From contig OZ234498.1 of the NCBI GenBank assembly GCA_965153455.1, positions 496,001 through 560,000 of the forward strand: DNA of 64,000 nt. The letters are read 5' to 3'. This stretch comes from Sphagnum compactum (lineage: Eukaryota > Bryophyta > Sphagnopsida > Sphagnales). The position numbers were made by a program, and so were the translations under genes. This document shows, one piece after another, positions 35,250-48,712 of this stretch. The notes under the pieces are model-generated. The model saw only the letters and a list, made by a program, of their open reading frames with translations. It did no database searches and was not told where the DNA came from. Positions within the stretch are counted from its first letter, which is position 1, and each line of letters begins with the position of its first letter.

Positions 35250-38200
35250 ATGTAGACAAGCTCCTGGTTGATGTCAGAGTATAATGGTATAGAGGGGAAT
35301 ATCAAAACTTTTGATGCTAGACTTGTATGGTATTTGATACCATTATTGATACCAGTATTGATATCAGGGACTGACCTATATACCAGCCCAACACTAGTAA
35401 ATATATACATCTGTGATTTTAAAGTTTTATATTTGTGTTCAATTCGTCCTTTGGTGAATTGCACCATGTCAAATGTGATTGTATTTGAATATATGATTAA
35501 TGTACATATACTCAAAATAAATAAATAAAACAATTTGATATTCATGATTTTTTAACTTATTTTGTTTTTAAGGCCCAAAGATCAACTAAATGTAAAAAAA
35601 ATAAAATTCAAAGTAAATGAATTTTAGATTGAAATACTTTTAGTAGTATACATGCATATAATTTTGACTCCTTTTGTGTCAACCATAATGTCCGAACACA
35701 TGGGAATATTGTTCAAACATGACATGGACACAAAATATGTTATGCACACATTTGGTGCCTATAAACAAAATAATATTAAAAAATAAAAATTGTGCAAATA
35801 ATGTCATAATCATGGTGTTAATGAACAATGTGTTATTTTCACCTTACAAAAGCAATGTAATTAGATGGGTTCTTTGCAATATAAGAAACTTTTAACAATA
35901 ATTCAATGAGGGTGTGGACATTCAATAGTCATAATGGCAAAAAAATTGCAAATATTTTGGTTGCATTCATGGTTAGGGTACTACAATAAGAACCATGACA
36001 CCCATTTATCTTATGTCCTGAGTCCTAAAGCAAGGACTTAGCAAAATGAATGTAATACTAAACAATGAAAGGGGATATGTATTTTTAAGCTTTCAACCAA
36101 GAAATGTTGGAACGAATGATTCAAATCAATTGAAATTTTTTTGAATGTCTTATTCTTGAATGTATAAACCAAAAAAGAATGTAAGATTACTTAAACATAC
36201 TTTCATTTGGAGTGTCAAAACCCTATTACAAACATCAAATAATGTTTTTTTTTTTACACCTACGTTTCTTATACTTCTTCCCAAACCTTTAGAATGCAAA
36301 TTTTGTAATTAAAAAAATTAATTTGATTATCCTTATTAACACATTCATTTTATGAAAAAATTCAAAATTCTAACATCACTTCCACAAAATTTTGTGATTG
36401 ATCATACTAAAAATTTGTGCCATCATATAAAACATATTTTATTTCATTTGTGGATAAAATATGGAACAATTTGAACAAATATTGCTAATTCTCAACATTG
36501 AGTTCTTTTTGATAAAACTACGTAATAAAACACAGTTCTTGAGCCATTTTTCAGAACATTTACAAATATGTTTTAATCATCCAAATTGCAAAAAATCATC
36601 AATATGTGACAATCTATTGAAAAAAAAAACTTCCAAACAAATTATTTTGTAAACATAATGATCATTCAAAGTGATAATTTGAAAGTGATTTTGGGACAAG
36701 ACATTCCTTTTGTATACCCTAACCATAAATGTACCCATTTGAAGGTTCAATTATGAGATAACATGAACCAAACCATAGATTCTCTTAAACACAATTTTCA
36801 ATTATACAATGTATCTAATAAAATTTATTTTTTATATGTATATTAATGAATTAAAAAGTGTCTTATTTTGAAGTATGATAGCTTATGTCAGGTCATACAT
36901 TTTAAACATCAATGTCATCCAATTTATGTCCATGTTGATGATGAAACATGATTAATACAAAAGATGGAAAATGAATATAAAAGGGTGATAGTGTGACAAC
37001 ATGTGTATGTTATAAATTGGAGAATTTGGACTCTAGCAAAGAGTGATCAGAAATGAATTTGATTTTTTGAAAATAATTGAAACTCAAACCCACACCAAAG
37101 CTATTTTTTGGAAGAATTGTGTGCAAAAATGAATTCCATTTAAATGTGTGGAACCAAAATAAAAGTTGAGAAAGCTATGTTTTAAAACTAAAACTGAAGT
37201 TTAGGATTTTAGAAATGTAAACAAGTCCACAAGACTATATATGCAGAATCCTCCCATTGCCATAGGAGGAGGTTGGTTGACATAGTCTGGCCATACAAAT
37301 CATAGGTATAAAGTCCGCAAAATTTCTAGGGTTGACAACAGTCCCAGTACAAAAATATAGTTCAAGTGGAAATCCAGTGCAATAGATGATATTTGTTGTA
37401 GGGTTAAAACTAGTGTTGGTAGTTCTTTACTTTTAGATGAAGAATCTCTGGTTCTAATTCTAAAAACTAAATCAGAATAGTATCAGTTCCAATTTGACTT
37501 CCATGACACATAAATGGAACCAGGAATCCAGTTTGGGTTTGATTGTTAAAAAGATTGGTCTCCATTCTAGTTCCAATTTTGAATATCAGCTTAGGTTCCA
37601 ATCCGGTTCTGGGTAACTGAGATGGGAACCAACGTTTAAGTACCAGTTAACCTCTGCTTAACCCCTATGGAAAGGGATTATTTCACCTTTTCTTTGAAGT
37701 AAATTCACTGGAGCACTTGAAAACTTTTCAGGTTATTTTGATCCAAGGAGGGCTCAGGAGCAAACTACTTTATCTTGCACAACAGTCTCCTCTACCTTTC
37801 ACTATTATTTAGATAGTGACTGTTAGGCTTAGATAGATAATAAGTTTTACAATACAAAACGATTCTGAAGATGCATTCACACTTGTTGTTACGGACTCTA
37901 GTGTTGAGTCCCCTATCACCATGCTAGTCATTTAGGACTTACACCTAGTTACCATGAACATTTTATGTTAAGTTAACATGCACCTAACATTAAGCTGTCG
38001 CCCATTTAACATTCGGTGCCACCTAGGATGCCACCTAGATTTTCATTTAACACTGACTTTTAACATCAAGTGTGAATGCACTTATAAGAGTGAGGGAGAG
38101 TGTAGAAAATATTCACATCATCTTTAGATTCAGTTATACATTTATGTATATAGTCCAAGTAGTCTAGGTATACAGTTCTATATAGAAGCAGCTTATTTAC

Positions 38201-38510
38201 TATAGAACCAACATGATCACTGTAGGTAAATCAGCAAATTACCTCCGATCTTTTGTGTCAGTTCTCAGCATGCACTTGACTGTAGATAAGTAAACGTGGA
38301 ACTTCTCTCCACCTTAGCACTTTTCCTCTCTTCTCTTGTGCATGGGCTGCACACCAAGTTGCTATATTTTCATACTATGTTTTTATAAATACATCGATCT
38401 CTTTTCATCAGAACTGCTTTGAGTGCACAAGTATACGAATGCATGTTAATGACTACAAGCACGCATACCCACATCATGTTATGTAGATTATTTTCCTCGT
38501 TGAACTCTGA
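35250..38510. other. AT-rich gene-free stretch
   Basis: About 3.2 kb with no recognised exon, RNA gene or terminal repeat. Overlapping mirror frames at 35237-35545 come from palindromic GATACCATTATTGATACC-type sequence. The right end forms the 3' flank of the CVNH gene. Confidence 0.35.
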
Positions 38511-39611
38511 TCACTGATTGAGCAACTTCCTGCCACTGAGGGCAATTTCGTCCTCGACAGCAGCAAACTCGTCGACGACATTAGCAAGCAATTGGTTACA
38601 GTCCTGCCATTCCAGTATCCCGTTGTCGTTCTCGACATTCTTATTTATGTCTAAGGACGTGTCAATAACATTGCCATTCCTCTTCTTGCAATCAGCATGA
38701 ATAAAGAATCCCGATGATTCGGGACCATATTCTCCTGGATCGCACGTCTCAATGTAGTTTTCTCCCCCTGCCACCAATTCCCCGTCGTCGTTGCCTATAT
38801 GGGAATTGAGATCCAGCATTGCAGGCACGACCACTCCGTTCCTAGTTTTGCATAAGGCTGTTAGTTTCCCTCCAAAGATTGTTATTGAGTCGCAAGATGC
38901 TGCGAAATTGCCACACTGGGAATGCCACAAAATACACATCCACAAATTAGTCATCTGCATCTTCGAAATCCCGCGGAAAGGGGAGCGATACATGCATCAT
39001 GAATCAGATGATACGCAGGCGATGCACATTTGCGGCATATTCATTTCCGCACCACACAGTCTAAGGCTACTTACTAGCTAGGCGGGAAATAGATCGAGCT
39101 GGATTCAAGTGTCCAACAAGACGTCCCAACAGCACTGTAGAACATATGACACTCAAATCCACCCGCAATTGATATATCGGAAATCCACTGCACTACAAGA
39201 TCTAGAGATGAAGAGAACTAGAGATCATGAACATGGCCAATGTATCAAATTTCTGAAACTTTAGGAACGAAAGGTAAGTTGATAAGCAGCTACGGAACGG
39301 TGATAGAATACAGAGCATTGGACAATGACAACTTCATGAAACAAGCACATCCAGGGCATATGAGAAGCAACATTTGGATATGACCACCTAGCTCATTAAC
39401 TACGAGAACTGGTAGACTTCCGTCAAGTCCAACAACAGGACGTACGGAGGGTATCTATCAATTTCCAACTGTTGCTGGCACTCACTGTTTCTGCAGTTTT
39501 GTTGAGTAATGAACTGCTGCTGGCACTCTCCGTCGCTTCAGCTCCGTTGAGTAATGCCGACATACAGAGAAGCCCTGCCACAGCGAGAAGCGCCATCTTC
39601 TGCCAAGCCAT
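38511..39611 (-). CDS. secreted cyanovirin-N homology (CVNH) domain lectin, two exons
   Basis: Exon 1 (39486-39611, 42 codons) starts MAWQKMALLAVAGLL and encodes a signal peptide (likely cut after NGAEA), ending before an excellent GTGAGT donor. Exon 2 (38511-38915, after ATTCCCAG) joins in phase 0, giving 176 aa. Exon 2 begins CGNFAASCDSITI and holds two tandem CVN-type repeats, LDLNSHIGNDDGELV and, later, SLDINKNVENDNGILEW. Its Cys at exon residues 8, 22, 58 and 76 match the two disulfides of cyanovirin-N (8-22 and 58-73). About 28 extra residues follow the domain. CVNH proteins bind high-mannose glycans; a secreted or apoplastic defence lectin is the inferred role. The family is known from cyanobacteria, fungi and the fern Ceratopteris. 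An upstream ATG at 39674 would bury the signal peptide, so 39611 is preferred. The intron is 570 bp. Confidence 0.85.
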
Positions 39612-39787
39612 GATGATCTGATCAACACTGAAATTGAGCTCACGAGTAACCGAGAGAACCGTGGTAGCTTGCAATTGTCACTAGACTTACTGGAATGTTC
39701 TCGCAACGACGATGGTATTGGAAGAACACTGCAAGAGTAGAGTTGTGAATGCTTGTGATGAATGCTACTCCCAGCTATCCCATCTGG

Positions 39788-39794
39788 TTATATA
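39788..39794 (-). promoter_or_regulatory. TATA box of the CVNH gene
   Basis: TATATAA on the minus strand lies about 180 bp upstream of the CVNH start codon. This would give a 5' leader of roughly 150 nt. It is the only strong TATA element in this flank. Confidence 0.5.
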
Positions 39795-40021
39795 CCAGAG
39801 CTCAATCACCGCCTTACCCTGTGGAAGACTATAATATGCGCACGTGGCGGGTCGCATGGCAGACTCCATCTCAACTCCAGTTTTGTACTGTCTGCAATAA
39901 GGACAATTTAATACTGCCTGCGATAAGGATCCATGGCTGATTTAATCTCTCCCGTCGAGATCGTGATCTAGGCGGGTACTCTGTAGGTTTTTGGTGCTAG
40001 GTAGCTGAGGCAAACAGATAA

Positions 40022-40370
40022 GAGCATCTCCACCAACAATTAGTATGTGGCCCTGCAAAAGTATTTCACAAATCCAAGTACTAACTTTTTTGCAAACCCA
40101 CCCATAAAACTGAAACTGGAACTGCAAGTAGGTTGGAGACTACTAATAGCAACCCACTTGGACCAATCATACTTTCTAGCCAATCAGGGAGCAAATAAAT
40201 ACGATTTGACTCTGTTTATTAAACTGTTACAGCGCTCCTCCTGGGCTCTCAAAGCTGTGCATTTTTTCTGGGTCCCAGCATACTTCCAGTGGATTCACTG
40301 GATTCGACTGATGAACCTCATCCAAGATTTCCAGTGCAGGGTCACATACTGAGCGTTGGTGGAGATGGTC
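40022..40370. mobile_element. Tourist-like MITE (PIF/Harbinger)
   Basis: Terminal inverted repeats GAGCATCTCCACCAAC and GTTGGTGGAGATGGTC (one mismatch) extend inward as AGTATGTGGCCCTGC / GCAGGGTCACATACT. The element is flanked by the 3-bp target duplication TAA (40019-40021 and 40371-40373). At 349 bp, with no ORF and a trinucleotide TAA/TTA target, it fits a Tourist-like MITE. It lies about 0.4 kb upstream of the CVNH start. Confidence 0.85.
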
Positions 40371-42500
40371 TAAGGATTACCTGGGACAATCCATCCTCTC
40401 CAGTAAATTTACGAAGCCCACATGGGCATGCATTTCTGCATGCTTTAGACAGAGGACACGGGGATGCGTGAAGGGCTGCCAACAAGCGGTCCCGAAAACC
40501 CGGCGAACCCAGTCGTTGCTTCTGTAGAGACAGAGATGCGTGATTCTCGTTTTCAAATCCCTTATCCGGAAATGATAGTCTGACGCAAGGTAACCAGTTC
40601 CCATTTCGTCCTATTTGTAAAGTGAGGTGTTCTCATCGGTTCACTCTTTGCTCGTGGGTAGACTCCTTTTAGTTTAGATGGAGGGAAACTAAAATTGTAT
40701 GTCTAGCATGCCCCTTGTCGTTCTATTTCCGAAGTAACGTGTCCTCATCAGTTCACTGTTTCCAACTGGTTACATTTTTTTGTAGTGTATGTGGATTGGA
40801 ACCTAGATTGCATGTCTCGCGTGCCTCACATATATTATTTTATAGACTAAAGTTGAAGCCTTTATAGACTAAAGCTGAAAGAAACTTTAAAGCTAAAGTT
40901 GGAGGCCATGCTCTATGACTGTCTGGCCATTTGGTCCAGTTCGGGTTTATAATCAATGGTGGGTGGTTCCTTGATTTTTCAAAGAATCACCAGTTCTGGG
41001 TATTACTTCAAAACCTTCAAGGAATCATCAATTTTCATGAAAGGCCAGCTGCTTCTGTGCTGGTTCTTTTCCAATTCTTTAACTTTTAAAATGTTTGCTG
41101 GTTCGGATTTGGAGGTGTATATCACAAATAATAATTATTTTCAGGGTTGGAGCCAGGGTCGAGTGTGTCACAATTTGACCTCTCTTGGATGTATGCATAC
41201 ATAACCAGTCAAAGAACTGGCATCGGATAAAGAACCACTGAACATTGCAACAGACCCTGGCTGTTATAAAGGCTATTCTTAGGATTCATAACCATCATTC
41301 TCAGAAAAATCAAAAGAGTCAATTTAGGTCTATAACTATAGTTCAAGGTAAAGCCCTTGGCTACGGTTTTATCAGAATGGAACTAGCTTCAAACATAATG
41401 GTACCTGACTTTTTGGGATGCAACCAAGGCAATGGGTTAGGGCCTAAATGCTTTTGTATAAGGGGAGGAGGCACTGCTATTAGTGCCTTCTACCAGTGAA
41501 CAGTCAGCAGAGCCCAAGGTTCAGGGCAGAAGGTGCTGATAGAATTGCCTCCCATTTGAAAGAAAATGAGGTACATTACTATAAGGACAGCTCAAATGCA
41601 TTCAAATGAATGTTGTAAATCAATTTTCCAACAAATCTTCCTCACCTTGGCAACACTATATAAAATTTTCTTTCCATTGAGGGAAATTATGAGAAATATC
41701 TAAGAATAAAATATTATGATTAAGAAGTCCCCTAAACTACATTATGATTTTGAGTGTAAATTTTGATGTGTAACATAAAATCTTTGACTAGGGGCTTTAC
41801 CATAATAGGGTCTGTGCATAAATTCAAAGATGAGCGCTCTAGGCATGTGCTCTATAGGTTTTAGTCAATGTTAATTGAGGCAAACAGTTGTCATTAGGGT
41901 TGCATTTGTGTGTATTTTAAACAAGGATGTGAGGAGGGTGGCCAACAAGGAGAACATTAAACAACCCCATTGAACTTTCTGAAGGGTGTAAAAAAAGGGA
42001 TGTGACTCCATTTGCAATTCTATCATACTAAGGTTTAACTAAAAACATGAAAAGTCAAAGGCAAATAAAAATTCAATGTAATTACTTTCAACAACAAGAA
42101 AGTAGGCTAATGATGATAACTAATCTTATGTTCTTGTGGTTTTGAGATTTGGGATGAGCTATGGAATAGACTATTTTTTAAATTCTATTCAAAATATCAA
42201 AACATGTATTGCACAGTTCAAAACATGGACCATGCAAGGCACAAAACAACAAGCTTGTGAAGTTAAAGTTAATGGGAGGTGTACAAAGTTCAGTGGCCCA
42301 CAATTGGTCCCAAAAACCAACAAACCCACTTGCTCTATAAAGTTAGCGTGGGTGTTTATCATTTTCAATCCAAAAATGACAATCAAACACAAAATCTCCA
42401 ATGGCAATGTGATCCTATTTCCAAAGTGAGGTGTCCTTATCAATTCATTGTTTGTTGGTGGGTTTGTCATGAGTCATAATTATAAATGTTGAGGTCACAA
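40371..42500. repeat. repeat-derived region with dispersed family members
   Basis: GTGAGGTGTYCTCATCRGTTCA-like phrases recur near 40620, 40735 and 42424. A weak third copy of the 6728/9171 repeat lies at about 41940-42115. The AACATGGACCATGCAAGG motif of 8260 recurs at 42220. These link this stretch to the 6.7-9.3 kb region. No intact ORF was found. Confidence 0.45.
42220..42255 (+). repeat. dispersed repeat motif, copy 2
   Basis: About 34 bp beginning AACATGGACCATGCAAGG match the block at 8260 with one or two changes, in the same orientation and 34 kb apart. Here the purine tract seen after copy 1 is replaced by GTTAATGGGAGG. Confidence 0.55.
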
Positions 42501-42763
42501 TTCACACAAGGGGGAAGTAGAGTTATTTTTGTGTAGGGTAACAACCTAGGGCTTGGGTATTCCCAAAATAATGGGCCCTTGGCCTCATAAACCCCATTAT
42601 CTTGGGAATGACTTGATCTGAAGGTGTGCATGTGTAAAACTAACTGGAGTCTCGTTTTTTTTTTTTTTTTTTTCTAAATTTTTTATTTTTAGTTATTATA
42701 AATTTTTAATGATACCCAATTTCATTTTTTGAAATGCAAGTGTTTTGCTTTTTGAAATGCCCA

Positions 42764-42797
42764 ACCTTACCTGACACCTGATAATGTCAGGTAAGGT
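42764..42797. repeat. perfect 13-bp inverted repeat
   Basis: ACCTTACCTGACA and TGTCAGGTAAGGT pair perfectly around an 8-nt loop. It is too short to call a MITE and no target duplication was sought further. A 23-24 base T run lies about 90 bp upstream. Confidence 0.5.
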
Positions 42798-42799
42798 GC

Positions 42800-45700
42800 A
42801 CTATATTTAAACTACCAAAAACTCAGGAGGTTTTTATGTTTCATTTAACCTTATCATGGTTGAGGGCTTAAAATGATTAAAATATAAAGAATAATTAAGC
42901 CATGCATTGTTCATGCAAGGGGAAATATTAAATTAATATATGAAATTAATTTGATCTTACAATGACAGGTTCATAATCATGTTGATTTGCTATGTATGAT
43001 CAATTGGCATAAGGTCAAATTATTAAGTTTTAGATATATTTAAATAATCATATCTAGTTATCAAATATTGGTAATCCATGATCATATTTAGATTGTCCAT
43101 GAAATCATTCTCACTTCCATTAATTTTAGAATATGATATTTAATTTTCACATATAAAAACATTAACATTTTTAACACCTGTGATGTCTTTTTTTGGTGCC
43201 TTTTCAATGTCCCCCAAGGCTTTTCCTATCCTATTTCCCAAAGACACCTAATTGAGAAATATAAAATAAAAATTATTTTCAACCTTATTGTTCACATCCT
43301 CTCTTCATTTCTTGGCACTATCCTTCAACATTGTATACAACGCCTTGAACCCTCAATGTTTAGTGCCCCTTATTGCTAATAAAAAATTCATATCCAACCT
43401 AATGCCCTTAATATTTTGGGTGTCATTTTTTTACACCCCTACTAATTCTTATTGTCATTTTGTCATTCCTTGTTAGCTTTCCATTTTAAAAACTTATTCT
43501 CCATGTTTTGTCATCCTTAATTAGATGCTTAAATGTATTTTGCGATTTTGATGAATATTTTATTTTCAATGTTGATTTGAACATGTTCTTAAGTTCAATT
43601 TAAATGTGCCCACTTAAAATAATACAATTTTAAAAAATGGTTTTATGTCTTGACATTTGATTTAATTAATAAAATATGATTATTATATTATTCGTTGTAA
43701 TATTTTTATTTTTGATTTTATATAATTATTAAACTGAAGATATCAAAATTTTCATAATAATGTCAAATCTTAAATTTTTAATTATAATGAAATTTAATAT
43801 TGGTTTAATTGTAATTTTGATTCTCAATGCAAACCAAAAATTATCATCATGTTTAATTCAATATTACCATAGTTACTACAAGGTGAATCGTAAAAATTTA
43901 ATAAGACAAGATTAAAACATTTTTTTAGTTTTTATTTTCAAATTATTTTTGAAGGGAAAAGATTTAAGATGTAATTCTTGATAATGATGAAAGTTGTGAG
44001 TTGTATTGTTTTACACAGAGAGATAGATTAAAATAATTGTTAAAGAATAAATTAAAGACACAGTATGTAATAAATTAGAATGATATTAAGTTGTGAACCA
44101 TAGATTATAACATGTACATTTAATTAATTTCGGACTAAAATGATAATTTCAGACTTAACTCAATATGTGTGAATGCAAGGAGGGCCATTGTGGTGGCCAC
44201 CAAATTCAAACAATTTTGAAGGCTGTTAGGTAGCTCTGCCCAATGAAATTCTAATTTGGTTTAAAGTAACCACTTTCTAAAAGGACATTGAGCTAAAAAA
44301 GCAAAGTTCGAAACAAATATAAAAACATGTGCACAATGGGAGATATCTCTAGTCGATTGAGTATGAGAAGGCAAGGAAAGCTTAAAATTTTAGCCAACCA
44401 GAAAGAATTCCAAAGGTATGTCTTTCATAACAATTGATTGATATGCATAATTGTCACAATGAAGAAAAAACATAGCAAGTTGAATAGTTCTTGAAGAAGC
44501 AATAGAAAGACTTTCCAAATTACAATAGACATTAGATAAAACAAAGTGTTATTGATAATAATTTGAGCTTGACACAAGTTCAACAACCATGAAAAGTAGT
44601 GTGTATGATAATCACTTTTCTCCCAAAACTTTCTGAGTGACTTCATAAGTTATAATGAAGAGCACCAACTTGTGAATCGAATGCGTATTCCAAATCCAAA
44701 TATAAAGAAAGAGTGAACAATGACATAAACAAAAAAAACAAGGACTACATGGAAAAACAACGAACAATTTGGCTTACAAGAAGCCATGTACTTGCAAGAT
44801 TCTAAACCAAACCATTCTAAGACTTTCAAAAAACTGAAATTTGGAAATCCAAGAAATTCTTTAAAAGGTAGCCTTTTATCTTCAAAAGGACAATAAGACT
44901 GATCGTCTTTAAAGACAAAAAACTTCTTATAAATACAAAGCCTAAAGAACTTATGAAATTGACTATTAATAACCCCAACTTTGTAATAATTTAGATATTA
45001 TGATGAACATGAGTCATATGAACCCTTTCAATACTTGTTATCTAAGAATTGAAAATGCTTGTCAAAGTTTTCCTAAGGTATACTTTGAGGACCTTGGTAG
45101 AAGCTACATTGTATTTTGCTTAGAAACTATGGAGAACTTTAAGAATTATTTCACTATGCCCCAGAGAATATAAACAAACACCACCTTGGTATGTTGTAGG
45201 TTATGGTCGAGATTTTAAGGTTCCAAAAATCATAAAAAACATTTTTCCATTCCTCAAATGCTTCTTTCATCTTGTAAAAAGAAAAATGAATCATAAAACC
45301 TCACTCTTGTTATAATCAAACGGATTATAGAAAAACAGCTAAAAACATCTAAATCCTAAAAATCTCAAACAAAATAATGTTTTACGGTTTGAATGCCCAC
45401 CTTGTTATTGCATTTGTTAAAACAGTTACAATGCACTTGCTGCTTTTGCATTCTCATACCATTTATTCAAAAATCATGAAACCTTGGAAAACTGGAAATT
45501 AAACTCAGGAAGGAAAAAAATGTTCAAGGTTGAAAGAGAGAGAAAGAAAGAACTTAAAATTAAACACAAATACGTTAAAATGGAAGTCCTCATTATTTTT
45601 TGTTTTTCCTTTCCTGTTTCGTGCCTCCCTCTTCTTCTTTGTTTCTTAAAAAATGAATCTCAAAATACCTCCTGAATCAGCATGTGTCATTTAAAAGTTG

Positions 45701-46240
45701 CCATTACAACAAATTTAATGAAATGACATCTCTAATTTTCATTTTCCAAATAAACTTAGTGCTTATAGGGCTTCTTTCTATTTAGATTCATGGTTTCACA
45801 TTAGTGGTGAGTATCCCCAGAAGGATTGCATGTACTCTAAACAAACCTCTAAAAATATAATTCCTGGTAAGGTGTTCTCAGTAAGGGTTATTCGTTGAGG
45901 CCAAAAAACAGTGGCAACCACAAAGGCTATGAATTATATTTTTTTCAAAATATTTCAATTTTTTTGAGTGACGGACCATTGTTATGACAAGGTTTTAATA
46001 GAAATGCTTAATTGAACATTGTACTTAAAGAATAGTGTTACGCAAATATTTCATTTTGTTAATAACCATTGGGTTTGGCTTTATAATGTTTCAAAACAAA
46101 AAGTCATGGGTTCTAGTTTTTTGAATAAAACAAAAGAACCACTAGTTATGGTTGTTTCAAAAAACACCAAAGAACCAACTATAAACTAAAGACATGTCCT
46201 CTAGGAGCATAACATATTTAGGGTTTTTTTTTTTAATGTT
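42800..46240. other. long AT-rich gene-free stretch
   Basis: About 3.4 kb of very AT-rich DNA with only short chance frames. I see no exon structure, RNA gene or terminal repeats. Confidence 0.35.
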
Positions 46241-46299
46241 TTCTACATGGTGATGAAATTGCCAACTTTTTGGCAGTTTGTGCTTGAAGGAGGAAGGCG

Positions 46300-46524
46300 A
46301 TGGCGGCTAGCAATGTTCTTTCTATACCTAGTTTGTGTGTATGCTTGGTGTGTTGGTTGATAAGTTTGTTGCAGATGTTCTACGCAAAGGTTTTTGTGTG
46401 GAGGAAATGCAAGAAGGATGGGCGAAAAAGGAGTTACAGCAAGGGATTTAAGGCAAACAAGGTTGTTGGCAAAGGAGGACATAAAGAAGCTAAATACAAT
46501 GTGTTTTGTGAGATGATGTTTTGA
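46300..46524 (+). CDS. small ORF, possible membrane microprotein
   Basis: The 74-codon frame starts in a good plant context (GGCGATGGCGGC) as MAASNVLSIPSLCVCLVC. It contains one hydrophobic segment (about residues 8-28) followed by a Lys/Arg-rich tail (WRKCKKDGRKRSYSKGF, then KVVGKGGHKE). This is the plan of a single-pass type membrane protein or a 5' exon. No family is recognised, and conservation or transcription would decide. It could equally be a chance ORF in a slightly GC-richer patch. Confidence 0.3.
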   Translation: MAASNVLSIPSLCVCLVCWLISLLQMFYAKVFVWRKCKKDGRKRSYSKGFKANKVVGKGGHKEAKYNVFCEMMF

Positions 46525-46599
46525 TGTTGTTGGTTGATTTGTCACCTTCACAGAGGTTGTATCCAAATTGATTTCACTGCATAGATATACTCTTTTGTG

Positions 46600-48540
46600 A
46601 AATTGTAGAGCATAACAACATCAACAATGGTTTTCGTGTTCCATAACCTAAAACCGAAGAACTAGAAAGGATGAGAGGGACCAGGTTTAGAAATCTAATA
46701 AGTCCCATACACAAAGTCTTGGGTTGAAGTTATATCTGTTGTGGGTTCATTGAATAAGGGTGCCTTGTTCTAAGAATTCATTGTTGAAGAACTGAAGGTG
46801 TAAATTTTGGGTTTCTATGTTGTGAGAGTGGGATGATACTTGTCCATAGACTCGATAGGTTGCAGAAAGAAAAAGTTCAACTTGGAAGCCACATCATGTA
46901 ATTAATGCAAAACACAATAGATACGACTAAATAGGATGCCTCAAGATATTATTAATTTTTTTCCATTTGCAACTTGGGTCCAGGATTTTTTAAAAATTTT
47001 GCGATGTAGCAAAAGTGATGATTATTCATAAGATGATTTAATCAGATTTGGAAATCATAATACATCGGTTGAAATCATATTTTTGAGGTTGACATTTGAT
47101 GAAATTTCGCCCAAAAAAAAAAATTGGTTGGGGGTGTGAATAATGTAAAGTTATCAACACTAGGTTTTTTGGCTTGATCATGCAATGGCGAGATTGCAAG
47201 AGGACGAGAAATGGGTAGAGAATGGACATACATTTGAGTAGGATCCTGCAAAGTTTTGAACAGCTTGTGATTCTGCTGCAAATCAATGACCTGCACAAAG
47301 CAAAAGGTGAAATAAGATCCAAACCCTGATCAAATTTGCAAAGAACACATTCAACTGCAAAGAAGGCAACTTGAAGAAATTGAGAGTGTCTACCATATCT
47401 TTGGCATCAAATCTTGCCAGCATGCCTTAAGCAGGGGATATTGTACAAATAAGATGGAAAATCATGGAGAGCAGAAGACAGGTGACCAGCTGTAGCAGAT
47501 CTTCTGGAGAAGCAGTTCTTAAACTCCACCTTGCCATTATGTGAGTTGAGTTGGGTTGGGCCTGAAGACCCTGGATGTCAGTACTGCTCACCTTCATTCC
47601 ATTTCCCATGATATTGTTTCTATTGGAAGCTCCCCTTCCATATAATATAACACTGATATGGCAGAATAGAACCAACTTGTGACAAACTGAACTCCAGGTA
47701 TTCAGCAGATCTTAATAGTGTATGAGAGATGTACCAGTCCAGTTTGTTTCATATCAGAAATAATGGTTTATCTCCAACATATAATATCTATTTAGCAGTG
47801 CTAATTCGGATCTTACATGGAAGTGTGGAGTTCACTCAGAGATTCTCAGAAAATCCGCAAAATGTCACATAACTCTTTATGAAGCTGAATAAGTTGTTTC
47901 ATTACCATAGTTGTTTCATGGCTAAGGATTTGCAGATCAAGAAGACATGTGAAATGATATTCCATGCAGAATTCATTTGTCGACAAGATTGTCAGTTCTA
48001 TGCTAGCCAAGGGGTGGATGGTTGGCAGACTTTGCATAAGTTTCTTGCTTCATCTTGTGGTCATACAGTTGAAAAGTGGAGATGACGAAAGTTCTCAAAA
48101 GTGTTGAACCACATGTAACAGGTTCTGATCTGTACAACAGGGCTCTATCCTCTTGGGCTGAAAGAGCTTGGACCAATTGCAGAAGCTAAGCTCTCAGGAA
48201 TTAAGTGTTGAATTTGTGTTCGAAAATAGATGCTAAAGAATGCCAAGGATGTTGTAGTGCATTTTTTCAACATGGGCTGGCCAGCACACTCTGTTCCTAA
48301 GCAAGTTTACAGGATGGCATACAAGCTACACAAGATCATTGATTTCAATTCTGGTTATTGTTTAGCATGGTTTGGTACATATGTAACCAAACTGTAGAAG
48401 GGAACACATTTGTCTCCACTTCTGGATGTGTGTACTTGAAACACAAAGTTTTCAATTCACAACATTTCCAGCATTGTTAGAAGGTGAGAATGTGAGGGAA
48501 AACAAACTCTAAGTATAACTTGAGTGGAATGTAAATTGTT
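46600..48540. other. no gene confirmed; one possible exon
   Basis: On the minus strand a segment ending near 47296 follows a CTTTTGTGCAG-like acceptor and reads QVIDLQQNHKLFKTLQDPTQ, then SLPISRPLAIS. This is protein-like, but neither the family nor neighbouring exons could be established. Nothing else is supported here. Confidence 0.25.
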
Positions 48541-48549
48541 CATGGAGCA

Positions 48550-48712
48550 GGTAGACAACCTTAGTATGTTTCCACATGGATGGTCCAAAGTTCCTGGGGT
48601 TATTCTGAAGTTCATGAGCATGTCTTAGGGCTCTCGACCTTTGTATGTTTGTGCATGGATGGTCCAAAGTTTCCAGAGTTATTCCAAGGCTCACAAGTGT
48701 GTGGTAGAGCTT
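48550..48712. repeat. 79-bp tandem duplication
   Basis: CATGGATGGTCCAAAGTT occurs at 48575 and 48654, followed in both copies by GTTATTC and a CATGAG / CACAAG phrase. It is a two-copy, moderately diverged tandem repeat. Confidence 0.6.
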
